Part shown: in pieces, positions 17,815 through 26,322 of the stretch
How the letters are laid out: every line of letters begins with the position of its first letter
How positions within the stretch are numbered: position 1 is the stretch's first letter
DNA from: Edaphovirga cremea
GTDB taxonomy: Bacteria; Pseudomonadota; Gammaproteobacteria; Enterobacterales; Enterobacteriaceae
Length of the DNA: 64,000 nucleotides
Direction: 5' to 3'
Assembly: GCF_003332275.1 (NCBI RefSeq)
Contig: NZ_QOVA01000002.1
Location: forward strand, 1 to 64,000
Position numbers and translations under genes: made by a program
The notes under the pieces: generated by a model
What the model saw: the letters and a program-made list of their open reading frames with translations, nothing else
Told to the model about the DNA's origin: nothing
Database searches by the model: none

Positions 17815-19221
17815 TCATGACAACTCCTTGATCTGTTTACTCATCACACGAGTTTTGACATCAGTCTCGTAATCCCATTTTGGATCTTTAATGCCACTCT
17901 TTTTTTGCTGCACATAATCACGAAGTGCGAAAATGACGTATTTTGAAAGAAGCAGTAGGGCAGGCACGTTAAAGATAATCAACATAGCAGCAGCAAAATC
18001 GACAAGTTCCCAAATTGTTGCGACGGGGATCATTCCGCAAATAATCACAAGTGAGCAACAAAGCAGACGATAAAGCTGGGTAATAACCTTATTGTCGATA
18101 ATCCACCGAAGATTAACTTCACCATAATAGATATCTGCAATGATTGATTTAAAGCCAAAAAGCACCATTGCAATGAAAACAACATGTTTTCCCCAATCGC
18201 CTACACCAAGATTAAACGCAAATTGAGTCAGTTCAACCCCAGTTTTTCCGCTACTTAAAGAACCCGTAAGAAGAATGGTAAATGCTGTACAACTACAGAC
18301 AATTATTGTGGTAAAGAAGGTGCCAAACATGGCGGTAAAGCCTTGTGTTACTGGATGGTTCACAATTGCGGTCGCATGCATACTCGGTGTCGTCCCGTTA
18401 CCGGCATCATTAGAAAACAGTCCGCGGGCAACGCCATATCGAAAAGCCATATAAATTGTATATCCGGCGGCACCCCCAGCCGCTGAATCGAAATTGAAGG
18501 CTTGTTTTATAATTAATGCTAATATCTCAGGCAGTTTTTCGACATTAGTTGATATGATGAATAGCGATAAACAAATATAACCCACTGATAAAAAAGGAAC
18601 GAAAAATGAAGCAAAATCACTAATGCGTTTAACACCGCCAAAAATAATAACAGAAACCAAGGCGACGAGAACAAAACCTATCAGTGAGGGATGAACATCA
18701 ATTACCCCTTTTGTGGCTAATATTACTGAGTTACCTTGAACCATGGCGTAAAAAAAGCCCATGCCGATAATCATGCTGATTGAAAATGCAATGGCTAACG
18801 GTTTGCAATTTAAGCCCCGAGATATGTAATATGCCGGGCCTCCACGATATGTTCCATCGCCATTACTTTCACGGAATAAAATAGCGAGTATCGCTTCACT
18901 GAAACTGATCCCCATCCCTAAAATAGCCGTCATCCACATCCAAAAAATGGCACCTGGCCCACCGGAAGCCAACGCTGTTGCTACACCCACTAAACTTCCT
19001 GTTCCGACCTGGCTACTTAATGCCGCACACAGGGCGCCAAAACCCGATACGCCTTTTTTATCTACTGATTTTTTATTGTTGGTTAATGCATTGAATAATT
19101 GAGGAAAATAACGAATTTGAGGAAACGAAAGGCGGAAAGCAAAAAAAATGCCAGTGCCCAGCAGCAAACCGGCAACGAGCCATCCCCAAAAGATATTATT
19201 AATTGTTTGTAAGAATTCCAT
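17815..19221 (-). CDS. AGCS-family sodium:amino acid symporter
   Basis: The 468-residue permease belongs to the alanine or glycine:cation symporter family (AlsT/DagA type), with about 11 membrane segments. The family stretches GTGSLVGVATALASGGPGA and RGLFSNDAGNGTTPS are present. The start at ATG 19221 (MEFLQTINNIFWGW) follows AAGAGG; upstream in-frame starts add a polar tail and are unlikely. Placed between diaminopropionate ammonia-lyase and an amidohydrolase, it probably imports the substrate of this pathway, a non-protein amino acid or its acyl form. The exact substrate cannot be read from sequence. Confidence 0.9.
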   Translation of the reverse strand: MEFLQTINNIFWGWLVAGLLLGTGIFFAFRLSFPQIRYFPQLFNALTNNKKSVDKKGVSGFGALCAALSSQVGTGSLVGVATALASGGPGAIFWMWMTAILGMGISFSEAILAILFRESNGDGTYRGGPAYYISRGLNCKPLAIAFSISMIIGMGFFYAMVQGNSVILATKGVIDVHPSLIGFVLVALVSVIIFGGVKRISDFASFFVPFLSVGYICLSLFIISTNVEKLPEILALIIKQAFNFDSAAGGAAGYTIYMAFRYGVARGLFSNDAGNGTTPSMHATAIVNHPVTQGFTAMFGTFFTTIIVCSCTAFTILLTGSLSSGKTGVELTQFAFNLGVGDWGKHVVFIAMVLFGFKSIIADIYYGEVNLRWIIDNKVITQLYRLLCCSLVIICGMIPVATIWELVDFAAAMLIIFNVPALLLLSKYVIFALRDYVQQKKSGIKDPKWDYETDVKTRVMSKQIKELS

Positions 19222-19337
19222 GGTGTACCTCTTATTGTCATTTGACAGCATTGCAAACTACAGACTGGATTTTCTAAAGCCGGTTGAAATTGCTTAAGAA
19301 AACCATACAGTCACAGCTCTTTTACTGTTTCTAAAAA

Positions 19338-20540
19338 TTATTCACTCCTACCCAACCAGACAATTTCTTCATAGATGTCCGGTGAAGTGTCGCCCTCGGT
19401 ACTAATAAGTAATATGTGTGATTTGTTATTCAGGTTAAGTTTTTTGCAAAGCGTTTGGTGTTCTGGTTGAGTCATTAATTCATACACTAAGCCAAGGCCA
19501 ATCGCGCCGGATTCACCAGAAATAAAAGGTTCATCTGTCTCTGGGCGAGGAGCCGCGGCAATACGCATTCCGTTTGCGGCAAGCTGGTCATCTGCTGAAA
19601 TAAAGATATCCGTATAATCACGCAGAACAGGCCAACTGATGGTATTGGGTTCACCGCAGGCTAAACCTGCCATGATGGTGTTCATCGGGCCGTCAACGCT
19701 GTGTGGTTCACCATCGTTTGCAACGGCAGATTGGTAAAGACAGTTTGCTTTATGGGGTTCAACAACAATCATGGTTGGGATGTTATCGCTCATTAACTCA
19801 ACGAAATACCCCATAATGGCACCGGCAAATGAGCCAACTCCAGCCTGTAACACAATATGTGTTGGCAGTTGTTTTAGCTGTTCAACAGACTCCAGCGCTA
19901 GTGTTATATAGCCTTGCATAATCCATGTTGGGATATCTTCGTAGCCATCCCAAGCGGTATCTTGTAATAAGACCCAGCCATTTTGCTCAGCCATTTTATT
20001 TGCGAGGCGGACGGTATCGTCATAATTCAGGTCAGTGATGGTGCATTGCGCGCCGTGATTGCGGATATTCTGCGCACGGATTTCAGATGAGCCTTTTGGC
20101 ATGAAAACTATAGCTTTTATGCCTAGCTGCTCGGTTGCCCAGGCTACGCCACGACCATGGTTGCCATCAGTAGCGGTAACAAAAGTAATATCGCCGATTT
20201 GTGCTTTTATTTCTGCCGAGGAGAGTTCAGCAAAGCTTAATGAGTTAATGTCGCGATTTAATTTTCTGGCTAAATATTTACCAATGGCAAACGAACCACC
20301 TAACCCTTTGAAGGCATTTAATCCAAAACGTTTGGATTCATCTTTTACACTAATTGAAGCCACGCTCAATTTTTGGCTTAAATAGTTAAGTTCTCTTAAC
20401 TGCGTTGGCTGATAATTATTAAATTTGCTGTGAAATGATTTAACTTCATTGCCAACATTTTGATTTAAAAAGGACAAATCAGTCCCTTGCTTATAGTCTT
20501 TTTTCCGTAAATTGAAATGATATAAGATCTTGCTAAGCAT
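19338..20540 (-). CDS. Diaminopropionate ammonia-lyase (PLP-dependent)
   Basis: The 400-residue enzyme matches the YgeX/DpaL family, which splits 2,3-diaminopropionate into pyruvate and two ammonia via an aminoacrylate intermediate. The fold-type II PLP site RFGLNAFKGLGGS carries Lys78. The glycine-rich phosphate loop (VLQAGVGSFAGA) and the TDGNHGRGVAWAT stretch are also present. Length fits E. coli YgeX (398). It is preceded by ridA (28-base gap) and followed by the symporter, all on the minus strand. Because aminoacrylate is toxic, the RidA neighbour makes sense. The codons look AT-richer than in flanking genes. The gene may be called dpaL. Confidence 0.93.
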   Translation of the reverse strand: MLSKILYHFNLRKKDYKQGTDLSFLNQNVGNEVKSFHSKFNNYQPTQLRELNYLSQKLSVASISVKDESKRFGLNAFKGLGGSFAIGKYLARKLNRDINSLSFAELSSAEIKAQIGDITFVTATDGNHGRGVAWATEQLGIKAIVFMPKGSSEIRAQNIRNHGAQCTITDLNYDDTVRLANKMAEQNGWVLLQDTAWDGYEDIPTWIMQGYITLALESVEQLKQLPTHIVLQAGVGSFAGAIMGYFVELMSDNIPTMIVVEPHKANCLYQSAVANDGEPHSVDGPMNTIMAGLACGEPNTISWPVLRDYTDIFISADDQLAANGMRIAAAPRPETDEPFISGESGAIGLGLVYELMTQPEHQTLCKKLNLNNKSHILLISTEGDTSPDIYEEIVWLGRSE

Positions 20541-20568
20541 GAAAGTCCCTTATTATTTATAATGATAG

Positions 20569-20955
20569 TTAGTTCTTGATATAAGCAATGGCTTCAACTT
20601 CAACTAATGCATCTTTAGGTAATCTGGCGACTTCAACACAGGAACGTGCTGGAGCAAGTTCACTGCCAAACACGTCGGTATACACCGCATTAAAGGCAGC
20701 AAAGTCGTTAATATCAGCTAAAAAGCAGGTTGTTTTTACTACAGAATCGATTGATGCTCCGCACTCTTCTAAAATTGCTTTTAAATTGGCTAATGAGGCG
20801 CGAGCCTGCTCAGTAATTTTTCCTTCAACAATAGTCATACTGTGAGGATCTAACGGTAATTGGCCTGAGGTAAACACCAACTTATCTAACGATATCGCCT
20901 GAGAATATGGTCCGATCGCTACAGGTGCGTTGTTTGTATTGATTTGTTTTTTCAT
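20569..20955 (-). CDS. RidA-family enamine/imine deaminase
   Basis: The 128-residue protein belongs to the YjgF/YER057c/UK114 family. RidA members hydrolyse 2-aminoacrylate and related enamines to keto acids. The active-site arginine in PARSCVEVARLPKDA and the C-terminal VEVEAIAY are present. The second ATG (20955) is preferred because the AGGA element lies six bases ahead of it and directly touches the first ATG (20961). The length then equals E. coli RidA. It is the first gene of the diaminopropionate operon and is divergent from the Lrp-type regulator. It is probably a pathway-specific paralogue of the housekeeping ridA. Confidence 0.93.
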   Translation of the reverse strand: MKKQINTNNAPVAIGPYSQAISLDKLVFTSGQLPLDPHSMTIVEGKITEQARASLANLKAILEECGASIDSVVKTTCFLADINDFAAFNAVYTDVFGSELAPARSCVEVARLPKDALVEVEAIAYIKN

Positions 20956-21023
20956 ATCCATTCCTACTTATTTCTTTCATGAATCGATAATAGTCATTGT
21001 TAACGCCTAAAATTCGCTAATTT

Positions 21024-21079
21024 TTGCGCGATAAACGCAACAAAAGTGCTAATATGAGAAAATAATGCAACAACGTTGC
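21024..21079. promoter_or_regulatory. Two palindromes between ridA and the Lrp-type regulator, likely operator
   Basis: TTGCG-N7-CGCAA lies at 21024-21040 and GCAAC-N3-GTTGC at 21067-21079. Their centres are about 41 bp apart, close to four helical turns. They share the half-site TTGC/GCAA and fill the 154-bp gap between the divergent genes. Lrp/AsnC regulators bind such spaced imperfect palindromes, so this is a good candidate for control of both promoters. No experimental support is available. Confidence 0.6.
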
Positions 21080-21109
21080 GTCTGGTGAAGATGCTAAGGA
21101 TTGGTTGGT

Positions 21110-21571
21110 ATGAAACTGGATGTGTTTGATAAAAAAATTTTAACGCTATTACAGAAAGATAGCCGCATATCTCAACGTGAATTATCATCTGAAATTAGCC
21201 TGTCGGCCTCAGCTATCAATCGTCGTATCGCTGCTATGGAAAGAGAAGGGATTATAAAAAACAACGTGACAGTTGTTGACGCTCATAAGGTAGGCCGCCC
21301 AATCACCATCATTTCTGAAGTCAGTTTGATTAATGAACGCTTGGATTTATTAGAAAAACTTAAAAAGCGCTTTATTCAATGCCCACAGGTGCAGCATGTT
21401 TATTATGTTACGGGGGATTTTGATTTCTTACTTATCTTTAATGTTCGTAATATGGAAGAATATGAAGGATTAACGCGGGAACTCTTTTTTACGTCGGAGA
21501 ATATTAAAAATTTCCGAACAATTGTCTCAATGCAGAACGCGAAGCAGGAGCTTACCGTCGTGCTTGACTGA
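21110..21571 (+). CDS. Lrp/AsnC-family transcriptional regulator
   Basis: The 153-residue protein has the typical N-terminal winged helix-turn-helix (about 1-60: LDVFDKKILTLLQKDSRISQRELSSEI...INRRIAAMEREGII) and a C-terminal RAM/AsnC ligand domain (65-145) with the VYYVTGDFDFLLIF stretch. ATG 21110 is chosen; an in-frame TTG at 21101 is less likely. It is divergent from the ridA-dapal-agcS-amidohydrolase operon and therefore probably a local activator or repressor that responds to the substrate amino acid. Confidence 0.92.
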   Translation: MKLDVFDKKILTLLQKDSRISQRELSSEISLSASAINRRIAAMEREGIIKNNVTVVDAHKVGRPITIISEVSLINERLDLLEKLKKRFIQCPQVQHVYYVTGDFDFLLIFNVRNMEEYEGLTRELFFTSENIKNFRTIVSMQNAKQELTVVLD

Positions 21572-21695
21572 ATATCATCATTCTGCCCATTCTCGCTCTG
21601 GTCATCTCACCTCAGTGAGGAAATACGTTAATGCGCGATAGGTTGTATTCCATCATCATGATTGTTACCACGGGTCTGGTCGGTTTTTCTTTGTG

Positions 21696-21763
21696 TTGTT
21701 CCCGGGCGATATGCTCAAGATAGTCGGAGGCGACGTAGGTGGTGGCAACTGACAGCATGTAGA
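21696..21763 (-). pseudogene. Remnant of a second globin-like gene
   Basis: 68 bases align without gaps to 15998-16065 of the intact globin-like gene, with 8 mismatches by my count (about 88% identity). Translated, they give YMLSVATTYVASDYLEHIAREQ, against residues 62-83 of the intact protein. Six of the eight differences are silent and two are Ile/Val swaps, so this copy diverged under protein-level selection before being broken. Similarity stops abruptly on both sides. The Gln at the proximal heme position is shared. Confidence 0.85.
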
Positions 21764-21835
21764 TTTGCGGGCGGAGATGTTCACTTTGAATAAGATGAAA
21801 TGCAGGTAAAACAAAATCTTATTGAGCTATAAAGC

Positions 21836-21860
21836 AAAAACCCTCGCCTAGGCGAGGGTT
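21836..21860 (-). terminator. Terminator of tRNA-Phe
   Basis: CCCTCGCC-TA-GGCGAGGG forms a strong hairpin, extended by AA/TT pairs. On the minus strand it is followed by TTTTTGC. It lies just beyond the 3' end of the tRNA gene. Confidence 0.85.
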
Positions 21861-21868
21861 CGAAATGA

Positions 21869-21944
21869 TGGTGCCCGGACTCGGAATCGAACCAAGGACA
21901 CGGGGATTTTCAATCCCCTGCTCTACCGACTGAGCTATCCGGGC
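21869..21944 (-). tRNA. pheU: tRNA-Phe (GAA)
   Basis: The 76-nt cloverleaf on the minus strand runs from GCCCGGATAGCTCAG to GAGTCCGGGCACCA, with anticodon GAA at 21909-21911 and an encoded CCA. It is next to yjdC-dsbD-cutA, as pheU is in E. coli. tRNA-Phe genes are common integration sites, and foreign-looking DNA lies directly beside its 3' end here. Confidence 0.97.
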
Positions 21945-22081
21945 AACGGGGCGCATTAAACCGTATTGGCTGACGAACGTCAACGGCTTTATGCTGGAAA
22001 CTCCCCTAAAACTGTCTGACTGCTGACTTTTCAGGCAAAACCTGTCGTAGTGCTGTCATTTTACTGAACTGATGGGGGAAT

Positions 22082-22657
22082 TTACCCCAGCGCGCCATTC
22101 TTACGACACTGTGAAACTTGCAGAATGTCTTCGGCCAGTCTGCGGGCAACCGCCACATCATGTAATTGTCGTTTTACCAACAACTTACTCAGGCAACCTT
22201 CCTGAATGAGTTCCATTTGTTCCGCGACCATGCCCGCATCATCGGCATCCAATTCTTGCAGCAATTCCAGCGTATATTGCAGTGACGCCTGCTTCTGCTG
22301 TTCTGCCAATTGATGAATAGGATGTGACGTATCAGGAAAAAAACTGCATGCAGCAATAAACAAACACCCCGGATAGCGTAATTGTTTAACCTGATCCTCA
22401 AGCACCTCATAACGAGCCAACAGCTTCTGTTGAGGTGAGAGGGTTTCATCGAGAATTAGCTGGCGTCGCCAGGTATCAATTTGCTGACCGTGATGGCGTA
22501 GGCAATCATAAAGCAAAGCTTCGCGATCGGGCCAAAATCGGCGTAAATCGTTGACTGATTTATCGGTATGTTCAGCGACCATTTCCAGAGTTGTGGTTGC
22601 CAATCCGCGCTGTTCTAAAATATTCAGTGCATGATCCAGCACTTGTTCACGTTGCAC
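22082..22657 (-). CDS. yjdC: TetR/AcrR-family regulator YjdC
   Basis: The 191-residue protein has an N-terminal TetR helix-turn-helix ([25 protein letters not shown], about 6-50) and an all-helical ligand-binding domain. Its length and its position between tRNA-Phe and dsbD match E. coli YjdC, a regulator whose targets are not well defined. It is 43 bases downstream of dsbD on the same strand, so it may be read from the cutA-dsbD transcript. The codon use looks normal for the core genome. Confidence 0.88.
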   Translation of the reverse strand: MQREQVLDHALNILEQRGLATTTLEMVAEHTDKSVNDLRRFWPDREALLYDCLRHHGQQIDTWRRQLILDETLSPQQKLLARYEVLEDQVKQLRYPGCLFIAACSFFPDTSHPIHQLAEQQKQASLQYTLELLQELDADDAGMVAEQMELIQEGCLSKLLVKRQLHDVAVARRLAEDILQVSQCRKNGALG

Positions 22658-22700
22658 GTTTGCTTCCTCTCATTTATCTGACTCTGACAAATAGTGTCGT

Positions 22701-24437
22701 TTACGGCTGCATTTTCTGCAAATGTTGCTGAAACTCAGAGGCATCCATAAATCCGGTGACTCGTGAGTGTGGCATTTCTTTTGCGTTATCGCCAAAGAAA
22801 AGGATCGTAGGTAATCCCAGCACCTGTAAATGTTTCAGCAATTCGGCATGCTGTGGCGTATTGGCTGTGACATCGGCCTGTAACAGCACTGTGTCGGAAA
22901 GCGCAGTTTGAACGGCTTTATCGCTGAACGTGTACTTCTCAAATTCTTTACAGGCGACACACCAGTCGGCATAGAGATCGAGCATCACGCGTTTCCCCTT
23001 TGCCTGACGTAGTGCATCGTTAAGTTGGTCAAGGTTTTCAATTCGCTGAAAACCAAGTGAATGCTGCGATGAAGACTGCTGAGGGAGAGCAGAACCAAAA
23101 GCCCAGTCCTGCAAAGGTCTGGCAGCCACAAGCAGCGCGGCCAATAACAGTAACTGTAATACCCGGACGCTGCCCCGTGAGCTCCTCAGGCTGAGAATGA
23201 ATGCCCAGCCAAAGAAACCAATACCTAACGCACTCCACAGCCGTAGTCCCCAGATATCACCTACTATCCGTTCAAGCAAAAACACGGGCAGCGCCAAAAT
23301 GATAAATCCGAAGGCTTCTTTAACGTATGTCATCCACGGACCGCTTCGCGGCAGTAAGCGGTTACCAAAGAGAGTAACCAAAACGAGCGGTATCCCCATG
23401 CCTAATGCGTACAGATAAAGCGTTCCGCCGCCCGCCCACATGTTTCCACTTTGGGCGATGTACAACAGAATGGCGCTCAATGGCGCGGTTGTGCAGGGTG
23501 AACATATCAAGCCAGCCAATGCGCCCATAATGAACACACCAAACAGTGAGCCGCCCTGTTGTTTATTACTCCACAAAGCCAAACGTGTCTGTAAGGAGGA
23601 GGGGAGCTGCAAGCTATACATGCCAAACATAGACATAGCGAGGGCAACAAAAAGTACTGACAATCCAATCAGGACATAAGGGTGTTGTAATGCTGCTTGA
23701 AACTGCAAACCGGCGGCAGCCACGACCAAGCCCATCAATGTATACGTCAGCGCCATACCTTGCACATAGACGACGGAGAGCAAAAGTATACGACGACTGC
23801 TGTGCGGTTTTTCCTTGCCCAGAATAATACCTGAGATCAGCGGGTACATGGGTAATACACAGGGCGTGAAGGCGATACCAATACCGATTAATAGCGCCCA
23901 CAGGGGAGAAAATGGCATTCCTGCGGGTTTGCTTTCTTGAGCAGAGCTCTGTTCCGCGGATACTGGGCTGGTCGTCTCAGGAGAGCTCTGTTCTGTAACC
24001 AAGGCGGTGAGAGGAATCACCCGCGTTTCAGGAGGGTAACAAAAACCAGCTTCAGCGCATCCCTGATACGTGACGGTGATGCTTGACTGAGAATCTGCCT
24101 GAATAAGGGGAACAGTAATACTGAGCTGTTGCTTGTAAATCTCTACTTCGCCAAAAAATTCATCTTTATGCGACAACCCTTGAGGAAGCTGAATCTTTCC
24201 AATACTGGCCTGGTTGGGCGTGATGTGGAGTTGTTGACGGTAGAGATAATACCCAGGACGAATTTGCCAATCGAGTTTAAGTGCAGAACCCTGTTGGCGG
24301 AAATCAAAGCTGAATGCCTGATCCGCTGTCACAAATTGTGTTTGTGTACCTTGATTGAACAAGGATGCCTGAGCTCCCTGAGAGAACAGCAGGGTACCGA
24401 GAACTAACAGGATTATTTTAACGAAGCGGTGATCCAT
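22701..24437 (-). CDS. dsbD: Thiol:disulfide interchange protein DsbD
   Basis: DsbD carries electrons from cytoplasmic thioredoxin across the inner membrane to DsbC, DsbG and CcmG in the periplasm. The 578-residue protein has a signal peptide (1-24, ending GAQAS) and an alpha domain with the cysteine pair in [13 protein letters not shown]. An eight-segment membrane domain follows, with cysteines in [11 protein letters not shown] and [10 protein letters not shown]. The C-terminal thioredoxin-like gamma domain has WCVAC. All six redox cysteines are intact. Its start overlaps the end of cutA by 25 bases, which implies translational coupling. Confidence 0.97.
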   Translation of the reverse strand: MDHRFVKIILLVLGTLLFSQGAQASLFNQGTQTQFVTADQAFSFDFRQQGSALKLDWQIRPGYYLYRQQLHITPNQASIGKIQLPQGLSHKDEFFGEVEIYKQQLSITVPLIQADSQSSITVTYQGCAEAGFCYPPETRVIPLTALVTEQSSPETTSPVSAEQSSAQESKPAGMPFSPLWALLIGIGIAFTPCVLPMYPLISGIILGKEKPHSSRRILLLSVVYVQGMALTYTLMGLVVAAAGLQFQAALQHPYVLIGLSVLFVALAMSMFGMYSLQLPSSLQTRLALWSNKQQGGSLFGVFIMGALAGLICSPCTTAPLSAILLYIAQSGNMWAGGGTLYLYALGMGIPLVLVTLFGNRLLPRSGPWMTYVKEAFGFIILALPVFLLERIVGDIWGLRLWSALGIGFFGWAFILSLRSSRGSVRVLQLLLLAALLVAARPLQDWAFGSALPQQSSSQHSLGFQRIENLDQLNDALRQAKGKRVMLDLYADWCVACKEFEKYTFSDKAVQTALSDTVLLQADVTANTPQHAELLKHLQVLGLPTILFFGDNAKEMPHSRVTGFMDASEFQQHLQKMQP

Positions 24438-24736
24438 GAGAGGTATTCTTTATCTCCTGCCCTTACCGGTAAAACCAGGAGTTCCGGGGTCTCGTAAGGG
24501 TGATGTTGTTTTAAACAAGTCAGCAGTGCTTCTTGATGGTGGCTGTCACTTTTAAACAGCATTTGCACTTCATACTCTTGCTGAAGTTTACCTTCCCAAT
24601 AGTAGAGAGAGGTAGCACCGGGCAGAAAAGTTGCACAGGCAGCCAGTTTTTCCCCTAAAACGACTGCTGCCAAATCTTGTGCGCTGTCTTCATCTGGGGC
24701 AGTGCAGAGCACTACGATTGCATCCGTGTCGGGCAT
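24413..24736 (-). CDS. cutA: Divalent cation tolerance protein CutA
   Basis: This small trimeric PII-like cytoplasmic protein has 107 residues from ATG 24736 ([16 protein letters not shown]), with GAGGT in front; an in-frame TTG at 24751 would give 112. The family stretches [23 protein letters not shown] and [14 protein letters not shown] are seen. It is linked to copper tolerance in E. coli, but its molecular role is unclear. It is the first gene of the cutA-dsbD pair. Confidence 0.94.
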   Translation of the reverse strand: MPDTDAIVVLCTAPDEDSAQDLAAVVLGEKLAACATFLPGATSLYYWEGKLQQEYEVQMLFKSDSHHQEALLTCLKQHHPYETPELLVLPVRAGDKEYLSWITASLK

Positions 24737-24851
24737 GTAAACCTCGGTCAATGTGCAAAAATACTCCAGTAGAGGGCACTATAACGCGAAGGCGGCGGGT
24801 TCAGAAGAAGTGATCGTCAGTTTGGCGGGCTTTATGGCAGGAGGACAGAGA

Positions 24852-24873
24852 ACAGGGGGATTTCTCCCCCTGG
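24852..24873 (-). terminator. Hairpin after dcuA
   Basis: CAGGGGGA-TTTC-TCCCCCTG lies nine bases past the dcuA stop. The T-run on the minus strand is weak, so read-through into cutA-dsbD is possible. Confidence 0.55.
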
Positions 24874-24881
24874 TAATTGTG

Positions 24882-26183
24882 TTAAAGAATGATACTGCCC
24901 AACAGAAAACCGAATATGACTGCGAAGACCACACCCATTGTGCCGGGGATAAAGAACGGATGGTTGAAGACAAAACGACCAATGCGGGTTGTGCCCGTGT
25001 CATCCATTTGTACAGCTGCAACCAGGGTTGGGTAGGTTGGCAGGATGAACAGACCAGAAACGGCAGCAAAAGAGGCGACAGCCGTCAATGGGGTGACATT
25101 CAGTGCCAGCGCCATAGGCATCAACGCTTTAGCCGTTGCTGCTTGTGAATAAAGGAGCGCAGAGCAGAAGAAGAAAATCACTGCCAACAACCATGGATGG
25201 CTTTGAATCACCGTACCTGCAGTCTCTTTGATCCAGTCAATATTTGCCTGAACAAAAGTATCACCCAACCAGGCTACACCAAGGATACAGATACAGGCGC
25301 TCATACCCGCTTTGAACGTACTGGAGTTGAGGACTGCATCGGTTTCAATGGTACACATCAGGGTAATCAAGGTCGCCACGCTAAGCATGATGATCAGGAT
25401 TGCGCTGGTGGTATTCATGATTGGAGTAGCAACCAGTCCAACGCTCGGACTGTTGATGATGGCATAACACACAACGCTCAGAACCCCGAGCAGGAACAAC
25501 AACACTGACAGTTTTGCACGTGGCTTGATGTTGACGATGGTATCGCCACGCAATGTGACAAGGCCTTCTTCAAGACGCTTCAGATAAACGGGATCGTCTG
25601 AAAGCTTGGAGTTGAACAGCCAGCTTACCAGCAGGGACATCAGAATAATTGCGCAGAAGGTTGATGGGATAACGACCATCAACAGGTGCAGATAGCTCAC
25701 ACCCTGACCTTCCATGACTGATGACATATAAACTACCGCAGCGGAAATAGGTGAGGCGGTAATAGCGATTTGCGCAGAAACGACAGCCGTCGAGAGCGGA
25801 CGGCAAGGTTTTATTCCTTGTTCTTTGGCAACCTCGGCAATAACAGGAAGCGCGGAGAGGGAGATATTCCCGGTACCAGCAAAAATGGTCAGGAAATATG
25901 TCACAATTGGCGCAAGGATGGTGATGTGTTTGGGATTCTTCCTCAGCAGTTTTTCAGTCTGCTGTACCAGATAATCCATACCGCCAGCGACCTGCATGGC
26001 AGAGATGGCGGCAATAACAGCCATGATGATTGAAATAACATCAAAAGGAATATTCCCTGGCTTGACGCCGATCGCGGCGAGAACCAATACACCCAGTCCC
26101 CCGGCGAAACCGATGCCAATACTGCCCAGGCGTGCACCCAGGAATATCGCCAGTAATACAATGATTAATTCTATTAATATCAT
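24882..26183 (-). CDS. dcuA: Anaerobic C4-dicarboxylate transporter DcuA
   Basis: The 433-residue inner membrane protein exchanges aspartate or fumarate for succinate. It has the E. coli DcuA length and about 10-12 hydrophobic segments, and starts MILIELIIVLLAIFLGARLG. It lies downstream of aspA on the same strand. The two supply fumarate from aspartate for the fumarate reductase encoded at 34.9-38.2 kb in this window. Confidence 0.96.
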   Translation of the reverse strand: MILIELIIVLLAIFLGARLGSIGIGFAGGLGVLVLAAIGVKPGNIPFDVISIIMAVIAAISAMQVAGGMDYLVQQTEKLLRKNPKHITILAPIVTYFLTIFAGTGNISLSALPVIAEVAKEQGIKPCRPLSTAVVSAQIAITASPISAAVVYMSSVMEGQGVSYLHLLMVVIPSTFCAIILMSLLVSWLFNSKLSDDPVYLKRLEEGLVTLRGDTIVNIKPRAKLSVLLFLLGVLSVVCYAIINSPSVGLVATPIMNTTSAILIIMLSVATLITLMCTIETDAVLNSSTFKAGMSACICILGVAWLGDTFVQANIDWIKETAGTVIQSHPWLLAVIFFFCSALLYSQAATAKALMPMALALNVTPLTAVASFAAVSGLFILPTYPTLVAAVQMDDTGTTRIGRFVFNHPFFIPGTMGVVFAVIFGFLLGSIIL

Positions 26184-26262
26184 GATCTAACCCCGCTCGA
26201 CATAGTAATTATCCTTAAAAAAATAAAGCCCATATGTTAATTTTTTGTTTTTTGTATGTATA

Positions 26263-26297
26263 AAAAAAGCACGTTATCTTGGGGATTAACGTGCTTT
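26263..26297 (-). terminator. aspA terminator in the aspA-dcuA gap
   Basis: AAAGCACGTTA and TAACGTGCTTT pair around a 13-base loop. On the minus strand the stem ends in TTTTTTTAT, a classical intrinsic terminator. It lies 26 bases after the aspA stop, so dcuA depends on read-through or its own promoter. Confidence 0.85.
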
Positions 26298-26322
26298 CCA
26301 GTGCTATAAAAGAGCTACTCTA

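Noticed and set aside
16247..21868. Integrative element with attachment repeats at tRNA-Phe
   Set aside because: No integrase gene and no copy of the tRNA-Phe 3' end was found at the left side of the block, so site-specific integration is not supported.
24753..25148. 131-codon open frame opposite the end of dcuA
   Set aside because: It is an antisense shadow with low-complexity composition.
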